DNA of 20,868 nucleotides from UBA73 sp964364885. Its GTDB lineage: Archaea; Nanobdellota; Nanobdellia; Pacearchaeales; GW2011-AR1. How positions within the stretch are numbered: position 1 is the stretch's first letter; each line of letters opens with the position of its first letter. The notes below the pieces were generated by a model that saw only the letters and a program-made list of their open reading frames with translations, ran no database searches and had not been told where the DNA came from. A program made the translations under genes and the position numbers. This document shows, piece after piece, positions 5,336 to 12,010 of the stretch. Where the stretch lies: the NCBI GenBank assembly GCA_964364885.1, contig CAYIOA010000009.1, positions 1 through 20,868 of the forward strand, read 5' to 3'.

Positions 5336-6310
5336 ATGAGAGAGGATGATAAATTTGAGAAGTATGTTTTTTGGTCTGTAATTGTTGTTTTGTTTGCGCT
5401 TTCTTATTTTATTTTGAGGCCTTATCTAATTGCTTTGATGTCTTCTTTTATTCTGGCTTATTTAGTCAAGCCGCTTTATGACAGACTTGTAAAGAAATTA
5501 GGGAAGAGTTTGTCTGCTCTTGCTTGCATCTTGATTGTTATTGTGGTTATTATTTTACCTATAGGAATTGTTGTTGGGGGGATTACACAGCAGGCATATT
5601 TGTATATTTCTGAAAATAGCATTGACAGAATTATTGAGCCATTTGTTTCGTATTTTGAACTTGAGAAGTTTGGCATCGGTTTAAAGGAGTTTAGCGAGAA
5701 AGGCGCGGTAATTTTAATTTCTCTTTTAGGGGATGTTATTTCATATCTGCCTGCTTTTTTATTAAGTGTTTTTATTACGTTATTCGGAATGTATTATGTT
5801 TTAGTTGACTGGGATGTTCTTGCTTCTCGACTGCAGGAATATCTTCCTTTTAGAGACAAAAGAGGGATAAGCCGGGAGATTTCTGATATTACCAACAGCC
5901 TGGTTTATGGAACTTTGCTAATTGGGATTATAGAATTTGTTGTTGCTGTTGCAGGGTTTTATTTTTCTGGAGTTAGACTTTACTTTTTGCTTTCTGCATT
6001 AGTTTTTCTTTTTGCATTTATTCCAGGCGGGCCTGGAATTGTATGGATTCCGCTTTTTGTTTATTATTTAGCTGCTGGAAATTATTTTTCTGCAGTGGGT
6101 GTTTTAGCTGTTGGGCTGATTTTAAGTTTTGTTGTTGATACGCTATTAAGAGGGAAGATATTGGGTGCTAAAACAAGGATTAATCCTTTGATTATGATTT
6201 TAGGAATCTTGGGAGGAGTAGGAGTATTCGGCATATTTGGATTTATTATTGGTCCATTGATTTTGTTTTATGCTATAAGACTTTTTGAGGAAGGAGTAAG
6301 GCGTTATTGA
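5336..6310 (+). CDS. AI-2E family transporter (UPF0118 / PF01594-type membrane protein)
   Basis: 324 residues, close to the family's usual length, with about eight hydrophobic segments. Family hallmarks are the N-terminal paired helices ending in AYLVKPLYDRL (41-51), a central soluble stretch (about 90-130), and a conserved C-terminal half. That half holds FAFIPGGPGIVWIPLF, SFVVDTLLRGKILGAKTRINP, and LGGVGVFGIFGFIIGPLIL. Members export varied small solutes or ions (AI-2 in one bacterial case), so the substrate is unknown. It shares a divergent TATA box with the prepilin peptidase. Its stop overlaps the convergent 42-residue gene by 7 bases. Confidence 0.9.
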   Translation: MREDDKFEKYVFWSVIVVLFALSYFILRPYLIALMSSFILAYLVKPLYDRLVKKLGKSLSALACILIVIVVIILPIGIVVGGITQQAYLYISENSIDRIIEPFVSYFELEKFGIGLKEFSEKGAVILISLLGDVISYLPAFLLSVFITLFGMYYVLVDWDVLASRLQEYLPFRDKRGISREISDITNSLVYGTLLIGIIEFVVAVAGFYFSGVRLYFLLSALVFLFAFIPGGPGIVWIPLFVYYLAAGNYFSAVGVLAVGLILSFVVDTLLRGKILGAKTRINPLIMILGILGGVGVFGIFGFIIGPLILFYAIRLFEEGVRRY

Positions 6311-6432
6311 GGTTTATTTGTTATCTTTATGTTTGACAAGCGATGAGCTCCTCCGTGCTTGTATTTGTTATAACGGGCTTTGGCTTTTTTGTCTCCCTTT
6401 GATTTTCTAAATGAGGGTGTTGCGTAGTCCAT
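6304..6432 (-). CDS. Small 42-residue basic protein
   Basis: The ORF runs from the ATG at 6432 to a TAA at 6304. The product opens MDYATPSFRKSKGDKKAKAR and continues with NKYKHGGAHRLSN. About a third of its residues are Lys, Arg or His, and it has no hydrophobic segment. It starts one base after the stop of the cysteine-rich pilin-like gene and has no TATA box at the usual spacing, so it is the last gene of that unit. It fills an otherwise empty gap with no in-frame stops. I do not recognise it; a ribosome-, RNA- or DNA-associated peptide is possible. Gene placement and composition are the main support. Confidence 0.55.
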   Translation of the reverse strand: MDYATPSFRKSKGDKKAKARYNKYKHGGAHRLSNIKITNKPQ

Positions 6433-6433
6433 T

Positions 6434-6742
6434 TTATGTGCAAGAATAGTCCTTGCAGTCTAGTGTACAAGACAGCTCTAAACGCTTATCAGAGCATTTT
6501 ATCTTTTCTTTGTCTATTTCATATTCTTTGCAGCAGAATATCAGCTTGTCTTGATTATCACAGGCGTTTGTGCAGGCGAGTTTTATTGAGCTTGATTGAG
6601 CTGTGTCTAGGAATGGCTTTGTTGAGGAGCTGAATCTATCAAAGCTGCCTGTTAGGAAAAGTATAAGCCCAGCAAGAATTAATATTCCTAAGATAAATAA
6701 AACAAGTGTTGAAATTGCCAGTTCAATTGCTTTTTTGTTCAT
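6434..6742 (-). CDS. Class III signal (pilin-like) protein with eight cysteines
   Basis: 102 residues. The N-terminus is MNKKA followed by IELAISTLVLFILGILILAG, the charged-plus-hydrophobic pattern of archaeal class III signal peptides; cleavage is predicted after A5. The extracellular domain (about 35-102) has eight cysteines, including a CC pair and the ending LDCKDYSCT, so up to four disulfides are likely. The frame is open to 6781, but MNKKA at 6742 is preferred by comparison with the ten related neighbours. It lies 16 bases after the preceding pilin-like gene and one base before the small basic gene. Function in the filament is unknown. Confidence 0.8.
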   Translation of the reverse strand: MNKKAIELAISTLVLFILGILILAGLILFLTGSFDRFSSSTKPFLDTAQSSSIKLACTNACDNQDKLIFCCKEYEIDKEKIKCSDKRLELSCTLDCKDYSCT

Positions 6743-6758
6743 GTTATGGCAAATTTTT

Positions 6759-7193
6759 TTAGGGTTTAGGAGGGCAGTCATTTCCGTTTACTTTTACTGT
6801 TGTGGTTCCTAATTTCGATTTTATTTGCTCACAATACCACGCTTTTGGCTCTTGCAGGTTATCACCTATTTTGTCACAGGTTATTTGGTTGTTTAAGCTA
6901 GATACGACTCTGGAATCTTCGCAGTTTACATATTCTGTTTTACCGTCAACTTTAATTTTCTTGAAATCCTGACAATAAGTGTATTTGGAATTTGAGGCTA
7001 CTGCTATGTTGCATGCTGAGATAACACTCTCAATATTTGAGCCGCCCTGGAAGATATTTATTTTTTCCCAGAGATTTCCCCATCCGAGGGAGAAACCGAG
7101 AATAAGGAGGACAAGGACGACTATTCCCAGGACAATTAAGATTAATGTTCCGATTGAAAGATCTTGGGCTTTTTTGTTCATCCTCTTTTTCAT
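6759..7193 (-). CDS. Class III signal (pilin-like) protein
   Basis: 144 residues. MKKRMNKKA is followed by the hydrophobic helix LSIGTLILIVLGIVVLVLLILGFSLG, with predicted cleavage after A9. The outer domain has cysteines at about 62, 79, 96, 111, 127 and 141. A second ATG at 7181 would give MNKKA exactly as in neighbours, but the TATA box at 7215-7222 has the standard spacing to 7193, so the longer form is given. It heads the third promoter-defined unit of the cluster, followed by the cysteine-rich pilin-like gene and the small basic gene. Confidence 0.8.
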   Translation of the reverse strand: MKKRMNKKAQDLSIGTLILIVLGIVVLVLLILGFSLGWGNLWEKINIFQGGSNIESVISACNIAVASNSKYTYCQDFKKIKVDGKTEYVNCEDSRVVSSLNNQITCDKIGDNLQEPKAWYCEQIKSKLGTTTVKVNGNDCPPKP

Positions 7194-7214
7194 TATTGAA
7201 TTAGTGAGCGGTTA

Positions 7215-7222
7215 TTTATAAA
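7215..7222 (-). promoter_or_regulatory. TATA box of the third pilin-like unit
   Basis: TTTATAAA is centred 25.5 bases before the ATG at 7193, in the 39-base gap after the second unit. Confidence 0.65.
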
Positions 7223-7232
7223 TGTTTTGAGA

Positions 7233-7709
7233 TTAGCAGTTTTTTGAGTATTTGCCGTTTTTATTAAATTCCATACATATTGAGAATTCTCTGGAAATTT
7301 TATTATCATTTCTTTCAGACTGCAGAATGATGTTTTCTATTTTTAAAGTGTAAGTATTATCGAGCTGTTCGAATTGAAATTCATTATTGCGAATTTTTCC
7401 GAAAAAGTTGCCTATGTTAGAGATTTTGAAATTCTGCGTTTCTGCTGAGCTTTTAAATGATTCTTTGAGGTCTATGTTATCGCAAGCAGGACAGGAATTT
7501 ATTGCTTCTTCTGAGATTAGCTTTGCTTTTTCTGCGATATAATCGTGAGCAAGATTTATTTCAAAGAGCATGTCTGAGAGGTCTTGTGATTGTGTTGTAA
7601 GCTCGCTGTTGAAAGTTGCGAATGATATCAGCGCGATAATAGAAAGAGCAAATGCTACAATTAACACTAAGGTTATCGGAACATCTGCCTTTTTATTTTT
7701 TATCAACAT
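7233..7709 (-). CDS. Class III signal (pilin-like) protein, last gene of unit 2
   Basis: 158 residues. MLIKNKKA precedes a polar DVP and the helix ITLVLIVAFALSIIALISF; cleavage is predicted after A8. The mature part is mainly polar, with a CPAC pair at about 73-76 and two C-terminal cysteines (ICMEF and the last residue). The gene overlaps the preceding one by 7 bases, indicating translational coupling. No sequence family recognised; classification rests on the signal segment and its place in the series. Confidence 0.78.
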   Translation of the reverse strand: MLIKNKKADVPITLVLIVAFALSIIALISFATFNSELTTQSQDLSDMLFEINLAHDYIAEKAKLISEEAINSCPACDNIDLKESFKSSAETQNFKISNIGNFFGKIRNNEFQFEQLDNTYTLKIENIILQSERNDNKISREFSICMEFNKNGKYSKNC

Positions 7710-8224
7710 TTTCCGTAGTAATATGTTATTCTATCCTGAGCATTGCCTGCTGAGAGAGAGATTGTTTTTATCTGAAGTTTTTCCCATTCTGGAAAGTAGT
7801 CCCGTAGATTGCCGCGGATTTCTTCCAGATTACTAGCTGTTTTTATATATCCTTTTTCTGATGTTTCTCCGATGTTTTTGCTTTCTGAATACAAAATGTA
7901 GCAATTGTTTTTTTCATTGAGCAGAGGTTTTATGGCGCTGTCTAGAGAATTTCGGTTTATTCTTCCTTGTATATACTCGGCCAGAGCATCAATGACGAGA
8001 ACTTTTTTTTGAGGGTGATTATCTAGAGAAATTTCAATTTTTTTTAGGAGGAGATTGTTCTCTGGAATTTCTGGAGAGATTATCTCTGGAGAAGTCTGCT
8101 TTTTTAGGAGAGAAAAATTTATTGTTATTAATATAAACACAACCATTAAAAATGTTACAATTAGAAATACTGGAAAGAATGTGAGGGTTTTTCCTATTTC
8201 TGTCTGCGCTTTTTTGTTTATCAT
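7703..8224 (-). CDS. Class III signal (pilin-like) protein
   Basis: 173 residues from the ATG at 8224. MINKKA is followed by QTEIGKT and a long helix (about 13-36); predicted cleavage is after A6. QTEIG gives a glutamate a few residues into the mature protein, as in many type IV pilins. The soluble domain (about 40-173) contains KVLVIDALAEYIQGRINR and ends in TYYYGKC. The frame is open to 8263, but the MINKKA start lies one base after the preceding stop (8226) and matches the neighbours. Confidence 0.8.
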   Translation of the reverse strand: MINKKAQTEIGKTLTFFPVFLIVTFLMVVFILITINFSLLKKQTSPEIISPEIPENNLLLKKIEISLDNHPQKKVLVIDALAEYIQGRINRNSLDSAIKPLLNEKNNCYILYSESKNIGETSEKGYIKTASNLEEIRGNLRDYFPEWEKLQIKTISLSAGNAQDRITYYYGKC

Positions 8225-8225
8225 T

Positions 8226-8690
8226 TTATGAAAATTTTTTTGTTGTGTATTGGCTGCTTCCAACGAGTATCTCCAGTTCTATTATTTTATTGTTAAATTC
8301 TTTTGTTATTGATGAAGAGGCGCATTTTGGAAAATTCTCGTTTTTTTCTGAGCTTGCGCATTTAACACTGTCTCCTTTCCAGCTATACTTTAATTCATCG
8401 TTTAGTGTTATTCTCATTAGAAAATTTTCTTTGAATACTTTTTCGTTTATGCTACAGGTTTTGAATAATTCTTTTTCCAGTTCTTCCTGAGAGTTATCCC
8501 AGTTTATGTTGTTATTCTCTATGCAGTTTTTTATTTTATAGTGTATTGCGTCTGCTTCGACTTGCCTTGAATCCTGCTCTTGACCGAAAAATATGTAAAC
8601 GCCCCCGACTATTCCTGCTCCTACTATTAGTATTAAGAAGAAGAAGGCAATTACAAGGGCTTGGTCTCCTAACTGGGCTCTATTGTTCAT
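8226..8690 (-). CDS. Class III signal (pilin-like) protein
   Basis: 154 residues. MNNRA is followed by QLGDQA and the helix LVIAFFFLILIVGAGIVGGVYIFF; predicted cleavage after A5. The outer domain has four cysteines (near 56, 79, 110 and 122), and ends in a strand-rich region (IIELEILVG). Its start overlaps the preceding gene by 11 bases, and the next gene starts one base after its stop. No family recognised beyond the signal. Confidence 0.8.
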   Translation of the reverse strand: MNNRAQLGDQALVIAFFFLILIVGAGIVGGVYIFFGQEQDSRQVEADAIHYKIKNCIENNNINWDNSQEELEKELFKTCSINEKVFKENFLMRITLNDELKYSWKGDSVKCASSEKNENFPKCASSSITKEFNNKIIELEILVGSSQYTTKKFS

Positions 8691-9105
8691 TTTTTATTTT
8701 TTCTGATATTTTAAATACAAGGATATTTTCAGGGACTCCGAGTTTTATTTCAGGATTTATGACATCTATATTGTTGAAATAATAATTGCAGGTTTCTCTT
8801 TCTTTGCTGAGCTTAACGCAAATTTGGCTGTTTGAATTATCAAACGCGAATATCTCGCTGAAGCTTTTTAATTCATTGCTCTTTGCTATTTTTGTTGCTT
8901 TATGGATGTTAATTGTTATTGTGTCTCCTGGCTGCGCGTAATTTATTGTTTTTGTAATTTCTTTTGCATAGAAATCAGCCCAGACAGAGGAGCCATTCAT
9001 TTGATCTCTAAGAAAGAAAAGCATTAGCAAGAAAAATATGAGCAAGAGTATAACATAAACTATGTTTGCTGTCAGGATTTCTTGAATATCTGCTTTTTTG
9101 TTCAT
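8680..9105 (-). CDS. Class III signal (pilin-like) protein
   Basis: 141 residues. MNKKA is followed by DIQEILTANIVYVILLLIFF; predicted cleavage after A5 leaves an acidic start and a glutamate at about the fourth mature position, as in type IV pilins. The soluble part (about 35-141) is polar, with two cysteines. Start and preceding stop overlap as ATGA, the tightest coupling in the unit. Confidence 0.8.
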   Translation of the reverse strand: MNKKADIQEILTANIVYVILLLIFFLLMLFFLRDQMNGSSVWADFYAKEITKTINYAQPGDTITINIHKATKIAKSNELKSFSEIFAFDNSNSQICVKLSKERETCNYYFNNIDVINPEIKLGVPENILVFKISEKIKNEQ

Positions 9106-9731
9106 TGTTTTTGATTCTTTAGTTCTAAGTAGTCTTCAGAGTAATATGATACCTTTATTGACCTTTTATTATACTCTTTTGTTTTCTCAATTTCTATATC
9201 GATGAGATTCGGAGAGTATACCTTTATTTGCTTGAAAGCTATTTCTTTGACGGGGTATACCTCGATGTTACTAGGGTATAACTCGCTGCTACCGGGTCCG
9301 GGTATTACATCATATTCTGCCTGATTGCTTTTTGTTTCTAATATTTCATCGTTAAAATTCCTGCAGAAACCATCTTTCTGGCAGGATTTGGAAATTTCTA
9401 AAATGTTTGTGCTTTCAGATTTACAGATGCATAGGCAGCTTTTGAAGAAACATTTATCCGGGCGGGATGACTCGCTTTTGCTCCAACCTATCAGATACCA
9501 TTTGTTTTCTGTGCTTATTCCTCTGAATGAGAAAGTGTTTTTTTGGCTGTATTCCAGGGCGTTTATTTTTGATTCTATACTATCTATTAGTGTTTTTGCA
9601 TTTTCTGTTTCTTCATTTGAGGTGTATCTGGAATAGACTTTTGAGACTCCGTAAAAAAGGAGAGCAAGACATATTGCAGCGATTATTATGCTAAAAGTAT
9701 TGTTTAATAACAGAGCATTTTTATTTTTCAT
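9102..9731 (-). CDS. Class III signal (pilin-like) protein with a cysteine cluster
   Basis: 209 residues from the ATG at 9731. MKNKNA is followed by LLLNNTFSIIIAAICLALLFYGVS. The signal is less canonical than its neighbours because the basic residues are split by Asn. A cysteine cluster CFFKSCLCIC, then KSCQKDGFC, lies at about 94-124 and suggests a disulfide knot or metal site. It overlaps the preceding gene as ATGA, which decides the start over the longer frame to 9755. Confidence 0.78.
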   Translation of the reverse strand: MKNKNALLLNNTFSIIIAAICLALLFYGVSKVYSRYTSNEETENAKTLIDSIESKINALEYSQKNTFSFRGISTENKWYLIGWSKSESSRPDKCFFKSCLCICKSESTNILEISKSCQKDGFCRNFNDEILETKSNQAEYDVIPGPGSSELYPSNIEVYPVKEIAFKQIKVYSPNLIDIEIEKTKEYNKRSIKVSYYSEDYLELKNQKQ

Positions 9732-10747
9732 TGCAAACCTTCTATGTTCGTGCATATTTTATTTATTGTTGCCCTTTCATATGGGAGAACGAGTATTGAG
9801 GAGCATCCTTCTGAGGCTTTTTCATTGTTAGTTGTGAATTTTCCGCAGTAGCCTATTGAAGTTGTTTTTCCTTCATTGACGTTTGACATTGAGATGAGAG
9901 TTATACCGGCTGCTCCTGCTACTACCATTACAAATCCTGCTGGATGCAAGAGGGCTTTTTTAAATGGGGATAAGAAAGCTGCACCTGCTGCTGTTCCTCC
10001 TAAGAATACGATGCTGGATAATGTGCTTTCGTAGCTTGGGGGCTTGATTTGAGCGAATACAACTGCTAATTCATTTGTATTTGATTTGAATTCTATTATT
10101 TCCGAGCCAGAATTTTTTAGCTTGTTCCATTCTTCTGTTATTTCTTCTGTTTGGAGCACAGGGGATTTAATTCCTTTGTCTGTGAATGCTTCCAGATAGG
10201 TTAAAGAACTGTCGGGAGTTTGGGTGTTTTTTATGTACTCATTGATGTTTACTTTTTCTAAGATATTGTTTTTTTCTGTTTCTTCAAGGTTTAGAGCTAT
10301 TCTTTTGCATATAACGCAGGTTAATTCATCTGGAGTTATTCCGTATTGTTCTGAGGCTTTTGAAAAAATGCTTATTTTTCCTTCGCCCATTGTCCTCCAG
10401 CATTCATACATTGATTCTGCAATTGTTTTTTCTATTTGTTCTGCTGCTTTCTCAGGATTTTTTTGGAGAGTTATTTTTTCTGAATTTTCTCCCAGGAATT
10501 CTTTACATTCTTTTGAATTAGAAGTTAAACAATTTTTTTTTGTTGAGCATTGCAGAGGGACTAGCTGCTGAGCGGTTTCTTTGGCTGTTGCTCTGGAGAT
10601 AACTGAGAGATGACAGATTTCATCTTCGCCGTAGTTTCCTAAGTCTAGGATATTGAGCAAGAAGAAAAGAATGATAACAAAACCAGCTATTGCGGCAATA
10701 ATGACTATTATTTGGGACGAAGTTAACTCTCCTCTTTTATTTATCAT
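9728..10747 (-). CDS. Large class III signal protein with an internal membrane hairpin
   Basis: 339 residues, the largest of the series. MINKRG is followed by ELTSSQIIVIIAAIAGFVII; predicted cleavage after G6 leaves a Glu start. Cysteines are frequent (CHLS, QCSTKKNC, KECKEF, YECW, CVIC). Unlike the others it has a second hydrophobic region (about 243-286, including GGTAAGAAFLS and PAGFVMVVAGAAGITLIS), which could form one or two further helices, followed by a Cys-containing tail. It may be a membrane-anchored component rather than a filament subunit. It heads unit 2, with a TATA box at 10769-10776. Confidence 0.8.
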   Translation of the reverse strand: MINKRGELTSSQIIVIIAAIAGFVIILFFLLNILDLGNYGEDEICHLSVISRATAKETAQQLVPLQCSTKKNCLTSNSKECKEFLGENSEKITLQKNPEKAAEQIEKTIAESMYECWRTMGEGKISIFSKASEQYGITPDELTCVICKRIALNLEETEKNNILEKVNINEYIKNTQTPDSSLTYLEAFTDKGIKSPVLQTEEITEEWNKLKNSGSEIIEFKSNTNELAVVFAQIKPPSYESTLSSIVFLGGTAAGAAFLSPFKKALLHPAGFVMVVAGAAGITLISMSNVNEGKTTSIGYCGKFTTNNEKASEGCSSILVLPYERATINKICTNIEGLQ

Positions 10748-10768
10748 TTTAAATTAAAGCTGATAGTG

Positions 10769-10776
10769 TTTATAAC
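10769..10776 (-). promoter_or_regulatory. TATA box of the second pilin-like unit
   Basis: GTTATAAA on the minus strand is centred 25.5 bases before the ATG at 10747; it drives six overlapping genes down to 7233. Confidence 0.65.
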
Positions 10777-10784
10777 AATTACTC

Positions 10785-10916
10785 TTAGCTTGTTTGAGTT
10801 AGTCTTTTTGCCAGAAAGGATATTCCTATGACTGCTATTGAGATAAATATTACCCAGAGAATATACTTTAGGACTAGCTCTGCTTCGAATGCTTTTTTTG
10901 TTTTTATGAGGGACAT
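10785..10916 (-). CDS. Small 43-residue class III signal (pilin-like) protein
   Basis: From the ATG at 10916 the product is MSLIKTKKA, then FEAELVLKYILWVIFISIAV and a short basic tail. The charged KTKKA, a glutamate pair at positions 2 and 4 after it, and one helix match a pilin N-terminus with almost no globular domain. The frame is open to 10982, but the chosen start overlaps the preceding gene by 13 bases and matches the motif. It ends unit 1; the TATA box of unit 2 lies within its 3' flank. Confidence 0.7.
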   Translation of the reverse strand: MSLIKTKKAFEAELVLKYILWVIFISIAVIGISFLAKRLTQTS

Positions 10917-11764
10917 TGCTCCTCCTGAGTTTTTGGCTTTGATAAGTCTATAATTAGATAGGATTCTATTTTTTCTGCGCATGAGTAAATTATTATTTTA
11001 GCCGGAGGGCCGACTATATCTTGGGAGAGGACTTCTTGATAACTTAGAGGTATTGGAGATTTGTAGATTTCGTCTCTCCAGGAGATGATTTTTGGGGCAA
11101 TTGATTTGTAGATTTCAGAGTCTTTTGAGATTTCTTTTGTTTCAAATTCTATTCCTTGTAATGTGCTTTCTTTTGCTATAATTAATCTTAGATTGTTATT
11201 TGTGTCTAAAACTAATTCCGGGGAGTTTGTTATGATTTTATCTTCCAGCGGAACAATGAGTGCGGAAACATCGCCGCGCTCCTTTAGCGTTTTCTCGTTT
11301 GATGTGACTGCGTTTTTAATTTTTTGGGGAGAGCGTAAAATTGCTAAAATTTCAACATCACCTGTTCTGAAAGAGCTGCCTACCAGGGAATTAATTTCTC
11401 CTTTAACTGGATTTTTTAATTGAATTGTTTTTTCTTTACTTCTAGGAGAGCTATAGTAATATTCATTGAAGTTATTTATGAATTCACTTTTTGATATTCT
11501 TTTGTCAGACAATTCGAGTTCTTCTTTAAAGTCAAGCCATTCTTCTCCGTCATAGTATTTGATGTTATTGTCGAGAATTTGGTATCTGAAAACCTGAATG
11601 TCTTTGGCTATTGGCTTGGTGTCATTGAAAGAAGGAATTATTATCCCTAGCTTGACTAGGAGAGTATTTCCAGAGCCGTACATAAACCAGAGAACAATAA
11701 ATAAAACTAGCACGGCTATGATGAGCGGGATGACGAATGTTCTTATATCTGCTTTATTATTCAT
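10904..11764 (-). CDS. Class III signal (pilin-like) protein with a large outer domain
   Basis: 286 residues from the ATG at 11764. MNNKA is followed by DIRTFVIPLIIAVLVLFIVLW; predicted cleavage after A5. The outer domain (about 35-286) is mixed alpha/beta with few cysteines (one in IIYSCAEKIES and one in EEQCPS near the C-terminus). The open frame extends to 11893, but the ATG at 11764 forms an ATGA overlap with the 52-residue gene before it, and the extension overlaps that gene out of frame. No family recognised. Confidence 0.8.
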   Translation of the reverse strand: MNNKADIRTFVIPLIIAVLVLFIVLWFMYGSGNTLLVKLGIIIPSFNDTKPIAKDIQVFRYQILDNNIKYYDGEEWLDFKEELELSDKRISKSEFINNFNEYYYSSPRSKEKTIQLKNPVKGEINSLVGSSFRTGDVEILAILRSPQKIKNAVTSNEKTLKERGDVSALIVPLEDKIITNSPELVLDTNNNLRLIIAKESTLQGIEFETKEISKDSEIYKSIAPKIISWRDEIYKSPIPLSYQEVLSQDIVGPPAKIIIYSCAEKIESYLIIDLSKPKTQEEQCPS

Positions 11765-11919
11765 TTTTTGAACCTTATTAGATTTTTTATGTATTCTAAG
11801 ACGTTTATTCCTTTTGAAGAGAGAAAAGTGTAAAGGATGAATATAAGCACTATGAAGGCGACTCCAATAATCCAGGGAATTAGAGTATCCCATGCCAGCT
11901 CCCCTCTTTTTTTGTGCAT
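11761..11919 (-). CDS. Small 52-residue class III signal (pilin-like) protein
   Basis: The ORF runs from the ATG at 11919 to a TGA at 11761. It begins MHKKRG, then ELAWDTLIPWIIGVAF and continues as a helix to about residue 33, followed by a short basic tail. Predicted cleavage is after G6, leaving a Glu start. It is the first gene of unit 1: a TATA box (11941-11948) lies 25.5 bases before the ATG, and its stop overlaps the next start as ATGA. It covers what otherwise looks like the N-terminal extension of that next gene. Confidence 0.72.
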   Translation of the reverse strand: MHKKRGELAWDTLIPWIIGVAFIVLIFILYTFLSSKGINVLEYIKNLIRFKK

Positions 11920-11940
11920 TGGAGTTTAAGAAGGAAGATG

Positions 11941-11948
11941 TTATTAAA
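11941..11948 (-). promoter_or_regulatory. TATA box of the first pilin-like unit
   Basis: TTTAATAA on the minus strand is centred 25.5 bases before the ATG at 11919. It stands 20 bases from the divergent TATA box of the platform gene. Confidence 0.6.
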
Positions 11949-11967
11949 GATTGCGCTTACCGTATGA

Positions 11968-11975
11968 TTTATAAC
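11968..11975 (+). promoter_or_regulatory. TATA box of the platform-protein gene, with a short leader
   Basis: TTTATAAC is centred 39.5 bases before the ATG at 12011, so this transcript should have a leader of about 14 bases, unlike the other promoters here. No strong Shine-Dalgarno is seen in it. Confidence 0.5.
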
Positions 11976-12010
11976 ATTTGTTTTCCTAGTTTTTTGTATA
12001 AAAGAGAAAG

